A stretch of DNA of 9,571 nt, taken from contig DCHX01000023.1 of the NCBI GenBank assembly GCA_002315685.1, positions 1-9,571 of the forward strand, given 5' to 3'. A program made the position numbers and the translations under genes. How positions within the stretch are numbered: the stretch's first letter is position 1; the number at the start of each line of letters is the position of its first letter. The notes beneath the pieces were generated by a model that was not told the DNA's origin, did not search any database, and worked only from the letters and a program-made list of their open reading frames with translations. Below, piece by piece: positions 1 to 5,303 of this stretch. The DNA comes from Ruminococcaceae bacterium UBA1741. Lineage in GTDB: Bacteria; Bacillota; Clostridia; Oscillospirales; Acutalibacteraceae.

Positions 1-26
1 AGGGGGTTTACTTTGTCAAGACAACA

Positions 27-75
27 AAAATCCCGGGACTCACAACCCAATGTGAATCTCGGGATTTTATTTTTT
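27..75. terminator. Terminator of the cohesin-dockerin operon, probably bidirectional
   Basis: An inverted repeat pairs AAAATCCCG (27-35) with CGGGATTTT (60-68), with further pairing inside (CTCACA with TGTGA). On the minus strand the hairpin is followed by TTTTTGTTG, which suits termination just after the dockerin gene stop at 82. On the plus strand it is followed by a run of T, so it could also stop transcripts from the left. Bases 1-26 show nothing else I can identify. Confidence 0.85.
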
Positions 76-81
76 TGAAGT

Positions 82-1812
82 TTAAGATTGATTAGCGATA
101 AGATTTTTAAGGGCTACAATATCCCTTATATCCACTATATTATCAAATGTGGCATCCGCAAAAAACTCATTAAAATATGTATCGTTGTCTTTACCCAAAA
201 TATAACTGATTAAATTTGCTAAATCGGTGCCGTTATAATTTCCGTCACGGTCTATATCTCCGACTTTTAGGTCATAGAAATTTTCGGCAGTATTAGCATA
301 ATCATTATCATAATAATATCCGAGCTGACCGTTTCCGTCATAATAGCAACCGGAACTAGTATTTAAATCACTAACAGACCATTGAGCTATTTTGGATGTA
401 TCACCGGTTTGAATATTATATGAAACAATTCTATCCGGTTCGTTAAAAAATATTGTATCTCCGCACTGCACAACACCTCTATACGGTAAGTTTCCTGTCC
501 ATTCGCTTTCGATAGTGGTACTTGGCATATTACCAAGCGTTCTACCGTCAAATCTTAATATATTAGTCGGCAACGAAGAACTTGCGCTATACCAGTAATC
601 GCCGAAATAACAAAGCTTTCCTCCGACCGATTTCCAATCGGCATTATCATAGGTATTGTCCGTGCAGGTTATTGTGTTGTTGTATGCAGGCTCTGTGTAC
701 CAACTATGGTGGTGCTCATCCTTTATTTCTTCGTCGCTTAAAAATAAATATTTATGCGAAACATATCCTTTTATATCATATTCTTTTGAGGCAATTTTCT
801 TTAACGGATCATCTTGTGTGCAGTCAATATGATAGTATTTACCGTTAATTTCTACCATATTCCAAATATGATTATCTTCTATACTTACAACAGTAGTGTT
901 GTTTTTTATGTCGAGCTTATCCATAACCGCCTTAAAAGCGAGGGCATATCCTTGACAAACGGCACGTTTTTCAGAGAAAAATCCGTACATATCGCCTATG
1001 CTTTTAGGATAATCGTTATTTTGCCAATTGTTTTCGTCCTCATCATAACTACAACCCTCGGTATCATAAGCAAAATTCGAAACAAAATATTCGTGGACAT
1101 AAATTACTTTTTCAAAATCATTAAAGCTTTTGTCCATACCGTTAATTATTTTTTGTATCTCTTTTTCGCAAAAGCTTAGTTTTTGCAAATACTCGTTTTT
1201 TGTATCAATCTCATACTTATACGAAGGATAAATACAATTTACCGTTACAGCACATTCTGAAGAATCGGATATTTCATAGGGTACATTATAGTCAAAAGCA
1301 CATCTCCCGGCATTAAACATAAAAATATCCGGTTTTGACCAAACAAGATTATTTAACAATGCTGAAAAATCATCAGAAGATAAAAACAAGTCATATTCGC
1401 CGTTAAAATCCCTGTTTTCGTCTTGTGCTATAACATATTTTTTTGCTTTTTCATTATAAGTATAACAGCCGTCATTGTTTTCAGCAGAAACAAATCCGAT
1501 TACTTTAAGCGGAATTTCATAGTCGCTAACATCAATTTCAGTATCGCAGTTAATAAGCCCGTTATAAATACAGTTTTCAATTTCTTCTATTTTATTAGGA
1601 TCATCTTCAAGATTCGGAAAGCATACATCTAACGCATCATACGGACCTCGAAATTTGTCATCTTGGTCCTCGTTTTGGTCATCACCGCCCAAAACACTTA
1701 ACTTAACTGTTCCTCCCTTTACGGTTACGGTATCGGTACTTTCGGAATATACCGGAAAAGAAGTTACAATAATAATACAAACGGCAATACCCAAACTCAA
1801 CAATTTTTTCAT
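82..1812 (-). CDS. Secreted dockerin protein with transglutaminase-like cysteine protease fold
   Basis: 576 aa. Residues 1-23 form a signal peptide (KK, hydrophobic core, likely cleavage near VYS-ES), so the protein is exported. Residues about 235-335 match a transglutaminase-like core: Cys286 in AVCQGYA, His315 in DNHIWNMV and Asp330 in HIDCTQDDP form the expected Cys-His-Asp triad. Residues about 390-510 have Tyr/Trp/Gly-rich repeats but no domain I can name. The C-terminus (517-576) is a type I dockerin with two calcium loops: D519, D521, D523, N527, D530, and D553, T555, D557, D561, D564. Dockerins bind cohesins in cellulosome-type complexes, and transglutaminase-like dockerin proteins are known from rumen Ruminococcus. 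The substrate is not predictable: peptide cleavage, crosslinking or amide hydrolysis are all possible. The start is supported by AAGGGGAG six bases upstream. The gene lies 12 nt after the cohesin gene, so the two products are likely partners. Confidence 0.9.
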   Translation of the reverse strand: MKKLLSLGIAVCIIIVTSFPVYSESTDTVTVKGGTVKLSVLGGDDQNEDQDDKFRGPYDALDVCFPNLEDDPNKIEEIENCIYNGLINCDTEIDVSDYEIPLKVIGFVSAENNDGCYTYNEKAKKYVIAQDENRDFNGEYDLFLSSDDFSALLNNLVWSKPDIFMFNAGRCAFDYNVPYEISDSSECAVTVNCIYPSYKYEIDTKNEYLQKLSFCEKEIQKIINGMDKSFNDFEKVIYVHEYFVSNFAYDTEGCSYDEDENNWQNNDYPKSIGDMYGFFSEKRAVCQGYALAFKAVMDKLDIKNNTTVVSIEDNHIWNMVEINGKYYHIDCTQDDPLKKIASKEYDIKGYVSHKYLFLSDEEIKDEHHHSWYTEPAYNNTITCTDNTYDNADWKSVGGKLCYFGDYWYSASSSLPTNILRFDGRTLGNMPSTTIESEWTGNLPYRGVVQCGDTIFFNEPDRIVSYNIQTGDTSKIAQWSVSDLNTSSGCYYDGNGQLGYYYDNDYANTAENFYDLKVGDIDRDGNYNGTDLANLISYILGKDNDTYFNEFFADATFDNIVDIRDIVALKNLIANQS

Positions 1813-1818
1813 AAAACA

Positions 1819-1826
1819 CTCCCCTT
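1819..1826 (-). promoter_or_regulatory. Ribosome binding site overlapping the cohesin stop codon
   Basis: The minus strand reads TAAGGGGAG. The TAA (1825-1827) stops the cohesin gene, and AAGGGGAG is the ribosome site for the dockerin gene, six bases before its ATG. This geometry suits translational coupling and roughly matched expression of the two proteins. Confidence 0.75.
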
Positions 1827-2763
1827 ACTCAAAAACCAAATCAAAAGCTTTTTTAATTATGTCGATTATTCCGTCGTTACCGTTAAATCCGAAAAGATAA
1901 TAGAAAATTCTAACAACAACATCCCCGATAGTTTTAACTTTTGTGGGATAGCCGTCTAACAAATCAAGCGCTTCTTCGTCCTTCTCTTCGATTTTTTCTA
2001 TAACATCAGTAGCGGAATTAAAGATTTCTTCTGCTTTTTCCGCTTTTTTTGTATCGCTGTCATTTTTATTATTCTTGGTTTGTGTATTGCTTTTTGTGTC
2101 TTTATCGGTATTTTGCTGTGTTATACCGCCGTTGTCGGTTGTTGATTCCCCGTTGCCGTTATCGGTTTTTTCGTTGGTTTTTTCATCGGTTTTTTGCTCG
2201 GGATTTTCTATCGGGTCTTGCTCTTTTTCGCCGTAGGTTTTGGTCTCGTTTGTAATAACGGTAGGAATATGTTGCTTTTTGTTAAAATCCGCAAAGCAAC
2301 CCGACAAATCCTCGCCCCTCAGTTTCGGGTTTATGTTACCGAGCCTAAATTCGGGAATTTCGTCAGTTTCATTTAATCTTGCAAAATCAAGCTGAAATAA
2401 AGTGCCGGTTTGAGTATTATTAACGCCGTTGGATTCGCCCCAAACAACACTGACATATCCCGACTCGGGGTGGTCAACAATCAAATATCCCGCAAGAACA
2501 GTGGAATAAAAATACCTATACCGCAAATTGCTCGTTTTAACAACATTTTTATCATATAGAACGGTAAATGTAAGTGCGCCGATACCCGGGTTTTTAACGA
2601 AATTTATACACAAAGTCATTCCGTTTTTACCATCTATCTCCTGTGTTTCAAGCTTAATTACAAAATCGCTGTCCTCGGCACAAGCCTCAAATAACGGGAA
2701 AGAAGAAACAAATAATACAACAGCTAAAACTATCGAAGCCATTTTGATAACGGTTTTTTTCAT
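1825..2763 (-). CDS. Secreted single-cohesin protein (putative scaffoldin)
   Basis: 312 aa. Residues 1-29 form a signal peptide (KK plus a long hydrophobic stretch ending near ACAED). Residues about 33-148 look like one cohesin domain: an N-terminal strand FVIKLE, then KNPGIGALTFTVLYDKNVV (the usual cohesin 'G...FTL.YD...' pattern), VSVVWGES, and GTLFQLDFARLN near the end. Residues about 168-245 are a low-complexity Glu/Lys/Thr/Asn/Asp linker typical of secreted scaffolds. The last 35 residues (IGDVVVRIFYYLFGF onward) are hydrophobic or amphipathic. I see no LPxTG sorting signal, SLH domain, dockerin or carbohydrate-binding module, so how it is anchored is unclear. The gene immediately downstream encodes a dockerin protein, which is the main reason to read this as its docking partner. 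AAGGAG lies eight bases before the ATG. Cohesin domains diverge strongly, so a profile search would be the proper confirmation. Confidence 0.8.
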   Translation of the reverse strand: MKKTVIKMASIVLAVVLFVSSFPLFEACAEDSDFVIKLETQEIDGKNGMTLCINFVKNPGIGALTFTVLYDKNVVKTSNLRYRYFYSTVLAGYLIVDHPESGYVSVVWGESNGVNNTQTGTLFQLDFARLNETDEIPEFRLGNINPKLRGEDLSGCFADFNKKQHIPTVITNETKTYGEKEQDPIENPEQKTDEKTNEKTDNGNGESTTDNGGITQQNTDKDTKSNTQTKNNKNDSDTKKAEKAEEIFNSATDVIEKIEEKDEEALDLLDGYPTKVKTIGDVVVRIFYYLFGFNGNDGIIDIIKKAFDLVFE

Positions 2764-2799
2764 TCTTTGCTCTCCTTTTGTAATAAGTATTTATTTATT

Positions 2800-2828
2800 A
2801 TTATATAATAAAATCTAATTTGTGTCAA
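2800..2828 (-). promoter_or_regulatory. Consensus sigma-A promoter for the cohesin-dockerin operon
   Basis: On the minus strand TTGACA (2823-2828) and TATAAT (2800-2805) are both perfect and separated by exactly 17 bp. Transcription should start near 2793, giving a leader of about 30 nt. The -35 box directly abuts the stop codon of the dehydrogenase gene (2829-2831). I see no terminator between them, so some readthrough from the dehydrogenase is possible. Confidence 0.85.
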
Positions 2829-3587
2829 CTATGCACCACAAAAGCGGACAACTAAATTTGCAGGTAAAATTTTAGCAACAAATCTATAAAATTTATAGAA
2901 AAGCCGATTTGTATAAACCGCCCTGTTCTTCTCCGACGCAACAAGCGATTTTTCGGCAACAGTTTTAGGGCTTACACGAGGTAAAGTATCAAAGGTTTTG
3001 CTTGTTCCCTTTTTAATGTTTGCTACCGATAAAAACTCAGTATCCATAGGTCCCGGACAAACAGCCAAAACATTGATTTTTCTCGGTTTCAGTTCTTCTC
3101 TTAATGCCCGTGAGAAGCTCATAACATAAGCCTTTGTAGAGCTGTAAACAGCCATTCTGCTGTTAGGTGCAAATGACGCAATAGAGCATATATTTATTAT
3201 CTTCGCATTATCATTCATATATTCAAGTGCTATTCTTTCGAGCACCGTAAATGCAGTACAGTTTAAGGTAATCATATCTCTATTATCGGCAACCGAAATA
3301 TCATAAAAATTCCCGAGCTTTCCAAATCCCGCATTGTTAATCAAAACCCTTATATTCGCATTCTTTTCTTTAAGTAAATTTTCAAAATTTTGTGTGAAAT
3401 CATTTGAAGTAATATCCATAGAAACAGGAACGATTTTTTCGGATATACCCTTTGCAATTTCTATTAGCCTGTCTTCTCTTCGGGCAATTATCAATATTTC
3501 GTCAAGGTTGCTGTATTTGTTATATACCGCCTTTACATATTCCTTTCCAAGCCCCGATGAAGCACCGGTAATTACGGCTATGTTCAT
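2829..3587 (-). CDS. Short-chain dehydrogenase/reductase (SDR), NAD(P)-dependent
   Basis: 252 aa, the usual length of a classical SDR; cytosolic, no signal peptide. The Rossmann nucleotide loop is TGASSGLG (7-14), and ARRED (35-39) after the second strand suggests NADP preference. NNAG (84-87) is the structural SDR motif. The catalytic tetrad is visible: Asn109, Ser135, Tyr148 and Lys152 (YSSTK), followed by the cofactor-contacting CPGPMDTEF (177-185). It resembles the broad DltE/YqjQ-like SDR group, where substrates are mostly unknown, so I give no symbol. The C-terminus (about 225-252) is basic and hydrophobic and could touch membrane, as in some lipid-linked SDRs. AAAGGAG lies about eight bases upstream of the ATG. 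The gene has its own promoter and is divergent from tRNA-Leu. Its link to the downstream cohesin operon is probably only positional. Confidence 0.9.
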   Translation of the reverse strand: MNIAVITGASSGLGKEYVKAVYNKYSNLDEILIIARREDRLIEIAKGISEKIVPVSMDITSNDFTQNFENLLKEKNANIRVLINNAGFGKLGNFYDISVADNRDMITLNCTAFTVLERIALEYMNDNAKIINICSIASFAPNSRMAVYSSTKAYVMSFSRALREELKPRKINVLAVCPGPMDTEFLSVANIKKGTSKTFDTLPRVSPKTVAEKSLVASEKNRAVYTNRLFYKFYRFVAKILPANLVVRFCGA

Positions 3588-3611
3588 AATTTATGCACTC
3601 CTTTTTATTTA

Positions 3612-3640
3612 ATAATACCCTATTTTTTAAGTTATTTCAA
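3612..3640 (-). promoter_or_regulatory. Promoter for the SDR gene
   Basis: On the minus strand TTGAAA (3635-3640) and TATTAT (3612-3617) are separated by 17 bp, with an AT-rich leader and an AAAGGAG ribosome site downstream. The -35 box lies eight bp from the -35 box of the opposite-facing tRNA-Leu promoter, so the two polymerase sites nearly touch. Confidence 0.65.
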
Positions 3641-3648
3641 TATATCAT

Positions 3649-3677
3649 TTGACATTTATCAATTATGGAATTATAAT
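3649..3677 (+). promoter_or_regulatory. Consensus promoter of tRNA-Leu
   Basis: TTGACA (3649-3654) and TATAAT (3672-3677) are perfect boxes with a 17 bp spacer. The tRNA begins 13 bases after the -10 box. This matches a strong, constitutive tRNA promoter. Confidence 0.9.
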
Positions 3678-3690
3678 AGTCTTATTGTAT

Positions 3691-3776
3691 GCACCTGTGG
3701 CGGAATGGCAGACGCGATAGATTCAGGTTCTATTGTCAGAAATGATGTGCTGGTTCAAGTCCAGTCAGGTGCACCA
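3691..3776 (+). tRNA. tRNA-Leu, anticodon CAG
   Basis: An 86-nt class II tRNA with encoded CCA. Acceptor strands GCACCTG and CAGGTGC pair fully, with discriminator A as expected for Leu. The D-arm is GCGGAATGGCAGACGC. The anticodon stem ATAGA/TCTAT encloses loop TTCAGGT, giving anticodon CAG, which reads CUG. The long variable arm contains TCA-GAAA-TGA, and the T-arm GCTGG-TTCAAGT-CCAGT is intact. It is flanked by its own promoter and terminator, so it is a single-gene unit. Confidence 0.95.
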
Positions 3777-3820
3777 AAAATCGACAATTCTCCGGGGAGG
3801 GTTGTCGATTTTACTTTTTT
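3777..3820 (+). terminator. Terminator of tRNA-Leu
   Basis: AAAATCGACAA (3777-3787) pairs with TTGTCGATTTT (3802-3812), with CTCC/GGAG pairing inside, followed by ACTTTTTT. It starts directly after the CCA end. Its sequence is nearly the same as the terminator of tRNA-Pro at 7314-7357. Confidence 0.9.
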
Positions 3821-3892
3821 AGATTTTTACTATTTACCAAAAAATTGTAAATTTTCGGGAAGTAATAAACAATATCGAATAATAAATCAGGG

Positions 3893-3966
3893 GAAGTTTT
3901 AACTAATAGTTGGTTTGTAGCAAAACTTCAATATGTACATATTATCGGCTCTTTTGCAAAGCAAAA
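3893..3966. other. Hairpin-rich non-coding stretch, function unknown
   Basis: The roughly 330 bp between the tRNA-Leu terminator and the asnA stop hold no convincing gene. Three inverted repeats stand close together: GAAGTTTT (3893-3900) with AAAACTTC (3922-3929), enclosing a smaller AACT/AGTT hairpin; the perfect palindrome ATATGTACATAT (3931-3942); and TTTTGC/GCAAAA (3952-3966). The last runs into the terminator at 3966. This may be the 3' untranslated end of the asnA transcript, or a small RNA. No clear promoter is seen. Confidence 0.35.
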
Positions 3967-3996
3967 ATCCTATCACGCAAGTGGTAGGATTTTTTT
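3966..3996. terminator. Bidirectional terminator, likely ending the asnS-asnA transcript
   Basis: AATCCTATCAC (3966-3976) pairs with GTGGTAGGATT (3981-3991) around a GCAA loop, with one G-T pair. The plus strand continues with TTTTT, and the minus strand continues with ATTTTTGC. No plus-strand gene other than tRNA-Leu lies upstream, so its main use is probably to end the asnA message, which stops about 160 nt away. Confidence 0.75.
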
Positions 3997-4073
3997 CATT
4001 ATTATTTCAATATTCTTATTCATTAGTTTTGATGTGATAGTATTTCTAAATAAATAATATAAGATGGATAGGT

Positions 4074-4098
4074 ACTGCCGACAATATATTGAGGCAGT
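4074..4098. repeat. Near-perfect 25-bp palindrome in the asnA 3' region
   Basis: ACTGCC (4074-4079) pairs with GGCAGT (4093-4098), and the centre contains the 10-bp palindrome CAATATATTG (4082-4091). The flanking TTCGAA (4098-4103) and ACCGCC could form an alternative fold with GGC. Downstream T-richness is lacking on both strands, so this is not an ordinary terminator. It may be part of a dispersed intergenic repeat. Confidence 0.4.
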
Positions 4099-4155
4099 TC
4101 GAAGCTACCGCCCTTATAAATATCCTTTTAGGAATCAAACCATCAGCCTTGTTTT

Positions 4156-5145
4156 TTACAATAAAACAGCGCCGATTTTTTCGCAATAATCAATCTCGCT
4201 TTGAGGCCAAACCGAAGAATGTACCTCACCGATATGTGCTTTTTGGAGTAGCAACATACAAAGTCTTGACTGACCTATTCCGCCACCGATTGTATATGGA
4301 AGTTCTCCGTTTACAAGTGCTTTGTGGAAAGGCATTTCAAGTCTTTCTTCCTTATTTTCGGCTTTAAGCTGAGCCACCAAGCTTTCCTCGTCAACACGAA
4401 TACCCATTGAGGACAGTTCAAACGCTCTTTCTATAACCTCGTTATAAACCAACAGGTCGCCGTTTAACTTCCAATCGTCATAATCGGGCGCTCTGCCGTC
4501 GTGCTTTTCGCCGTTTTTAAGACGGCCGCCTATTTGCATAAGGAATACCGCACCGCACTCTTTTGCGATTTCATCCTCACGCTCTTTCGGCGTTAAGTCG
4601 GGATATTTTTCTTCAAGCTCGTAGGTTGTAACGAACTTAATGTCTTTCGGCAAATAGTTTTTAAGCTCGGGATATTTTTCCTCAACACTTTGGGCGGTTT
4701 TATATATCGCACCATAAATATTTCTAACCGTTTCTTTAAGATATTCTTCGTTTCTATCCGACTTTTCAATAACCTTTTCCCAGTCCCACTGGTCAACATA
4801 AAGCGAATGAATAGCATCGCATTTTTCGTCACGGCGAATAGCATTCATATCGGTATAAAGTCCCATATGCATAGGGAAATTATACTTTTTTAGTGCCATT
4901 CTTTTCCACTTTGCAAGTGAGTGAACGACCTCAACAATTTCGCCCGTTTCCAAAATATCAAAGCTAACAGGGCGCTCAACACCGTTTAGGTCGTCGTTAA
5001 GTCCGCTTCCCTTTTTAACAAAAAGCGGTGCAGATGCGCGGGTTAAGTTTAGCTTTTCGCATAGGTTTTCTTCAAATTTGTGGCGAAGAAAACGAATAGC
5101 CTTTTGCGTTTCCAACACATCTAATTTTACTTTATATACTTTCAT
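4156..5145 (-). CDS. asnA: Aspartate-ammonia ligase (ammonia-dependent asparagine synthetase)
   Basis: Makes asparagine from aspartate, ammonia and ATP in the cytosol, with AMP and diphosphate released. From the preferred start it has 329 aa, close to the 330 aa of the E. coli enzyme, and the match runs the full length. Hallmarks: VHSLAKWKR (about 74-82), LYVDQWDWEKV (about 115-125), RAPDYDDW (about 218-225), NGDLLVYN, ELSSMGIRV (about 243-251) and the class II synthetase-like motif 3 GGGIGQSR (about 287-294). AsnA is related to the catalytic core of class II aspartyl/asparaginyl-tRNA synthetases. I chose ATG 5143-5145 (MKVYK) over an in-frame ATG at 5155-5157, because the latter directly abuts AAAGGA with no spacing. 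The chosen start has a long 12-nt gap to AAAGGA and lies 2 nt after the stop of a small upstream frame. It follows asnS and probably shares its T-box-controlled transcript. The leader is the repeated 149-nt cassette. Confidence 0.96.
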   Translation of the reverse strand: MKVYKVKLDVLETQKAIRFLRHKFEENLCEKLNLTRASAPLFVKKGSGLNDDLNGVERPVSFDILETGEIVEVVHSLAKWKRMALKKYNFPMHMGLYTDMNAIRRDEKCDAIHSLYVDQWDWEKVIEKSDRNEEYLKETVRNIYGAIYKTAQSVEEKYPELKNYLPKDIKFVTTYELEEKYPDLTPKEREDEIAKECGAVFLMQIGGRLKNGEKHDGRAPDYDDWKLNGDLLVYNEVIERAFELSSMGIRVDEESLVAQLKAENKEERLEMPFHKALVNGELPYTIGGGIGQSRLCMLLLQKAHIGEVHSSVWPQSEIDYCEKIGAVLL

Positions 5146-5147
5146 AA

Positions 5148-5219
5148 TTATGACCATTCCTTTTTGCTTTCGCTTTTAGGCACAAATGACCAATGAAAGG
5201 AATGGTCATAAAATGCCAT
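5148..5219 (-). CDS. Putative 23-aa upstream ORF inside leader cassette copy 1
   Basis: The ATG at 5217-5219 begins MAFYDHSFHW and continues to KKEWS before TAA at 5148-5150. GAGG stands 12 nt before the ATG, within the stem of a hairpin. The stop lies only 2 nt before the asnA start, an arrangement suited to coupled re-initiation. The frame is open further upstream, back to a TGA near the cassette start. The copy 2 counterpart starts identically and shares most residues, differing by His to Arg, Lys to Gly and two silent changes. Six coding differences with only two silent do not prove selection on the peptide. It may be a leader peptide or only an incidental frame. Confidence 0.35.
   Translation of the reverse strand: MAFYDHSFHWSFVPKSESKKEWS
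5152..5209 (-). promoter_or_regulatory. Candidate translational switch over the asnA ribosome site
   Basis: In the minus-strand RNA, GACCATTCCTTT (5196-5207) can pair perfectly over 12 bp with AAAGGAATGGTC (5152-5163), which contains the asnA ribosome site AAAGGA. The same 5' strand can instead form a local 7-bp hairpin, ATGACCA (5203-5209) with TGGTCAT (5186-5192), which would leave AAAGGA free. The two folds exclude each other. A small GCGAAAGC hairpin lies in the loop of the long fold. The pairings are visible in the sequence; the regulation and any trigger (ligand, translation of the upstream frame, temperature) are inference. Confidence 0.5.
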
Positions 5220-5300
5220 GTTTTTCGGTTGCCTCGCAAGAGGCGAGAAAAACGGCGCGTTATAATTTTTAAAGTTTGGAAGATTTATCTTTCAAACTTT
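5152..5300 (-). repeat. 149-nt leader cassette, copy 1 (upstream of asnA)
   Basis: Matches 9285-9433 at 142 of 149 positions with no gaps; homology stops abruptly at both ends. In minus-strand RNA order it contains: a hairpin AAAGTTTG/CAAACTTT (5293-5300 with 5271-5278); a hairpin with outer GTTTTTC/GAAAAAC and inner GCCTC/GAGGC; and a final switch region. It begins 3 nt after the asnS stop and ends 6 nt before the asnA start. There are no terminal inverted repeats or visible target duplications, so it is not a typical MITE. No U-run follows its first hairpin, so asnS-asnA readthrough is plausible. The minus strand is assigned because both copies face the downstream gene this way and the pairing-preserving changes work in that RNA. 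Confidence 0.9.
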
Positions 5301-5303
5301 ATC

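Noticed and set aside
3705..3902. Plus-strand 65-aa frame covering tRNA-Leu and its terminator
   Set aside because: It reads through a clear tRNA gene and a terminator, so it is not a protein gene.
3777..4155. CRISPR array or prophage attachment site near tRNA-Leu
   Set aside because: No regularly spaced repeats, no integrase gene, and no duplicated tRNA 3' end elsewhere in the window.
4064..4189. Plus-strand 41-aa frame beginning MDRYCRQYIEAV and overlapping the asnA 3' end
   Set aside because: No ribosome site or clear promoter; a third of it is antisense to asnA and the rest lies in the palindromic stretch.
5155..5157. Upstream in-frame ATG as the asnA start (and likewise 9288-9290 for the cyclase)
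   Set aside because: It directly abuts AAAGGA with no spacing and lies inside the repeated cassette. The next ATG gives proteins of normal length with a usable gap.
5152..5300. Cassette as a known cyclic di-GMP riboswitch (because copy 2 precedes a GGDEF gene)
   Set aside because: I find none of the conserved GEMM-I core segments, and copy 1 precedes asnA. The second class is harder to exclude by eye and would need an Rfam search.
5152..5300. Cassette as a MITE or insertion sequence
   Set aside because: The ends are not inverted copies of each other, no target duplication is visible at either site, and placement before start codons is exact. Too few copies in view to exclude mobility.
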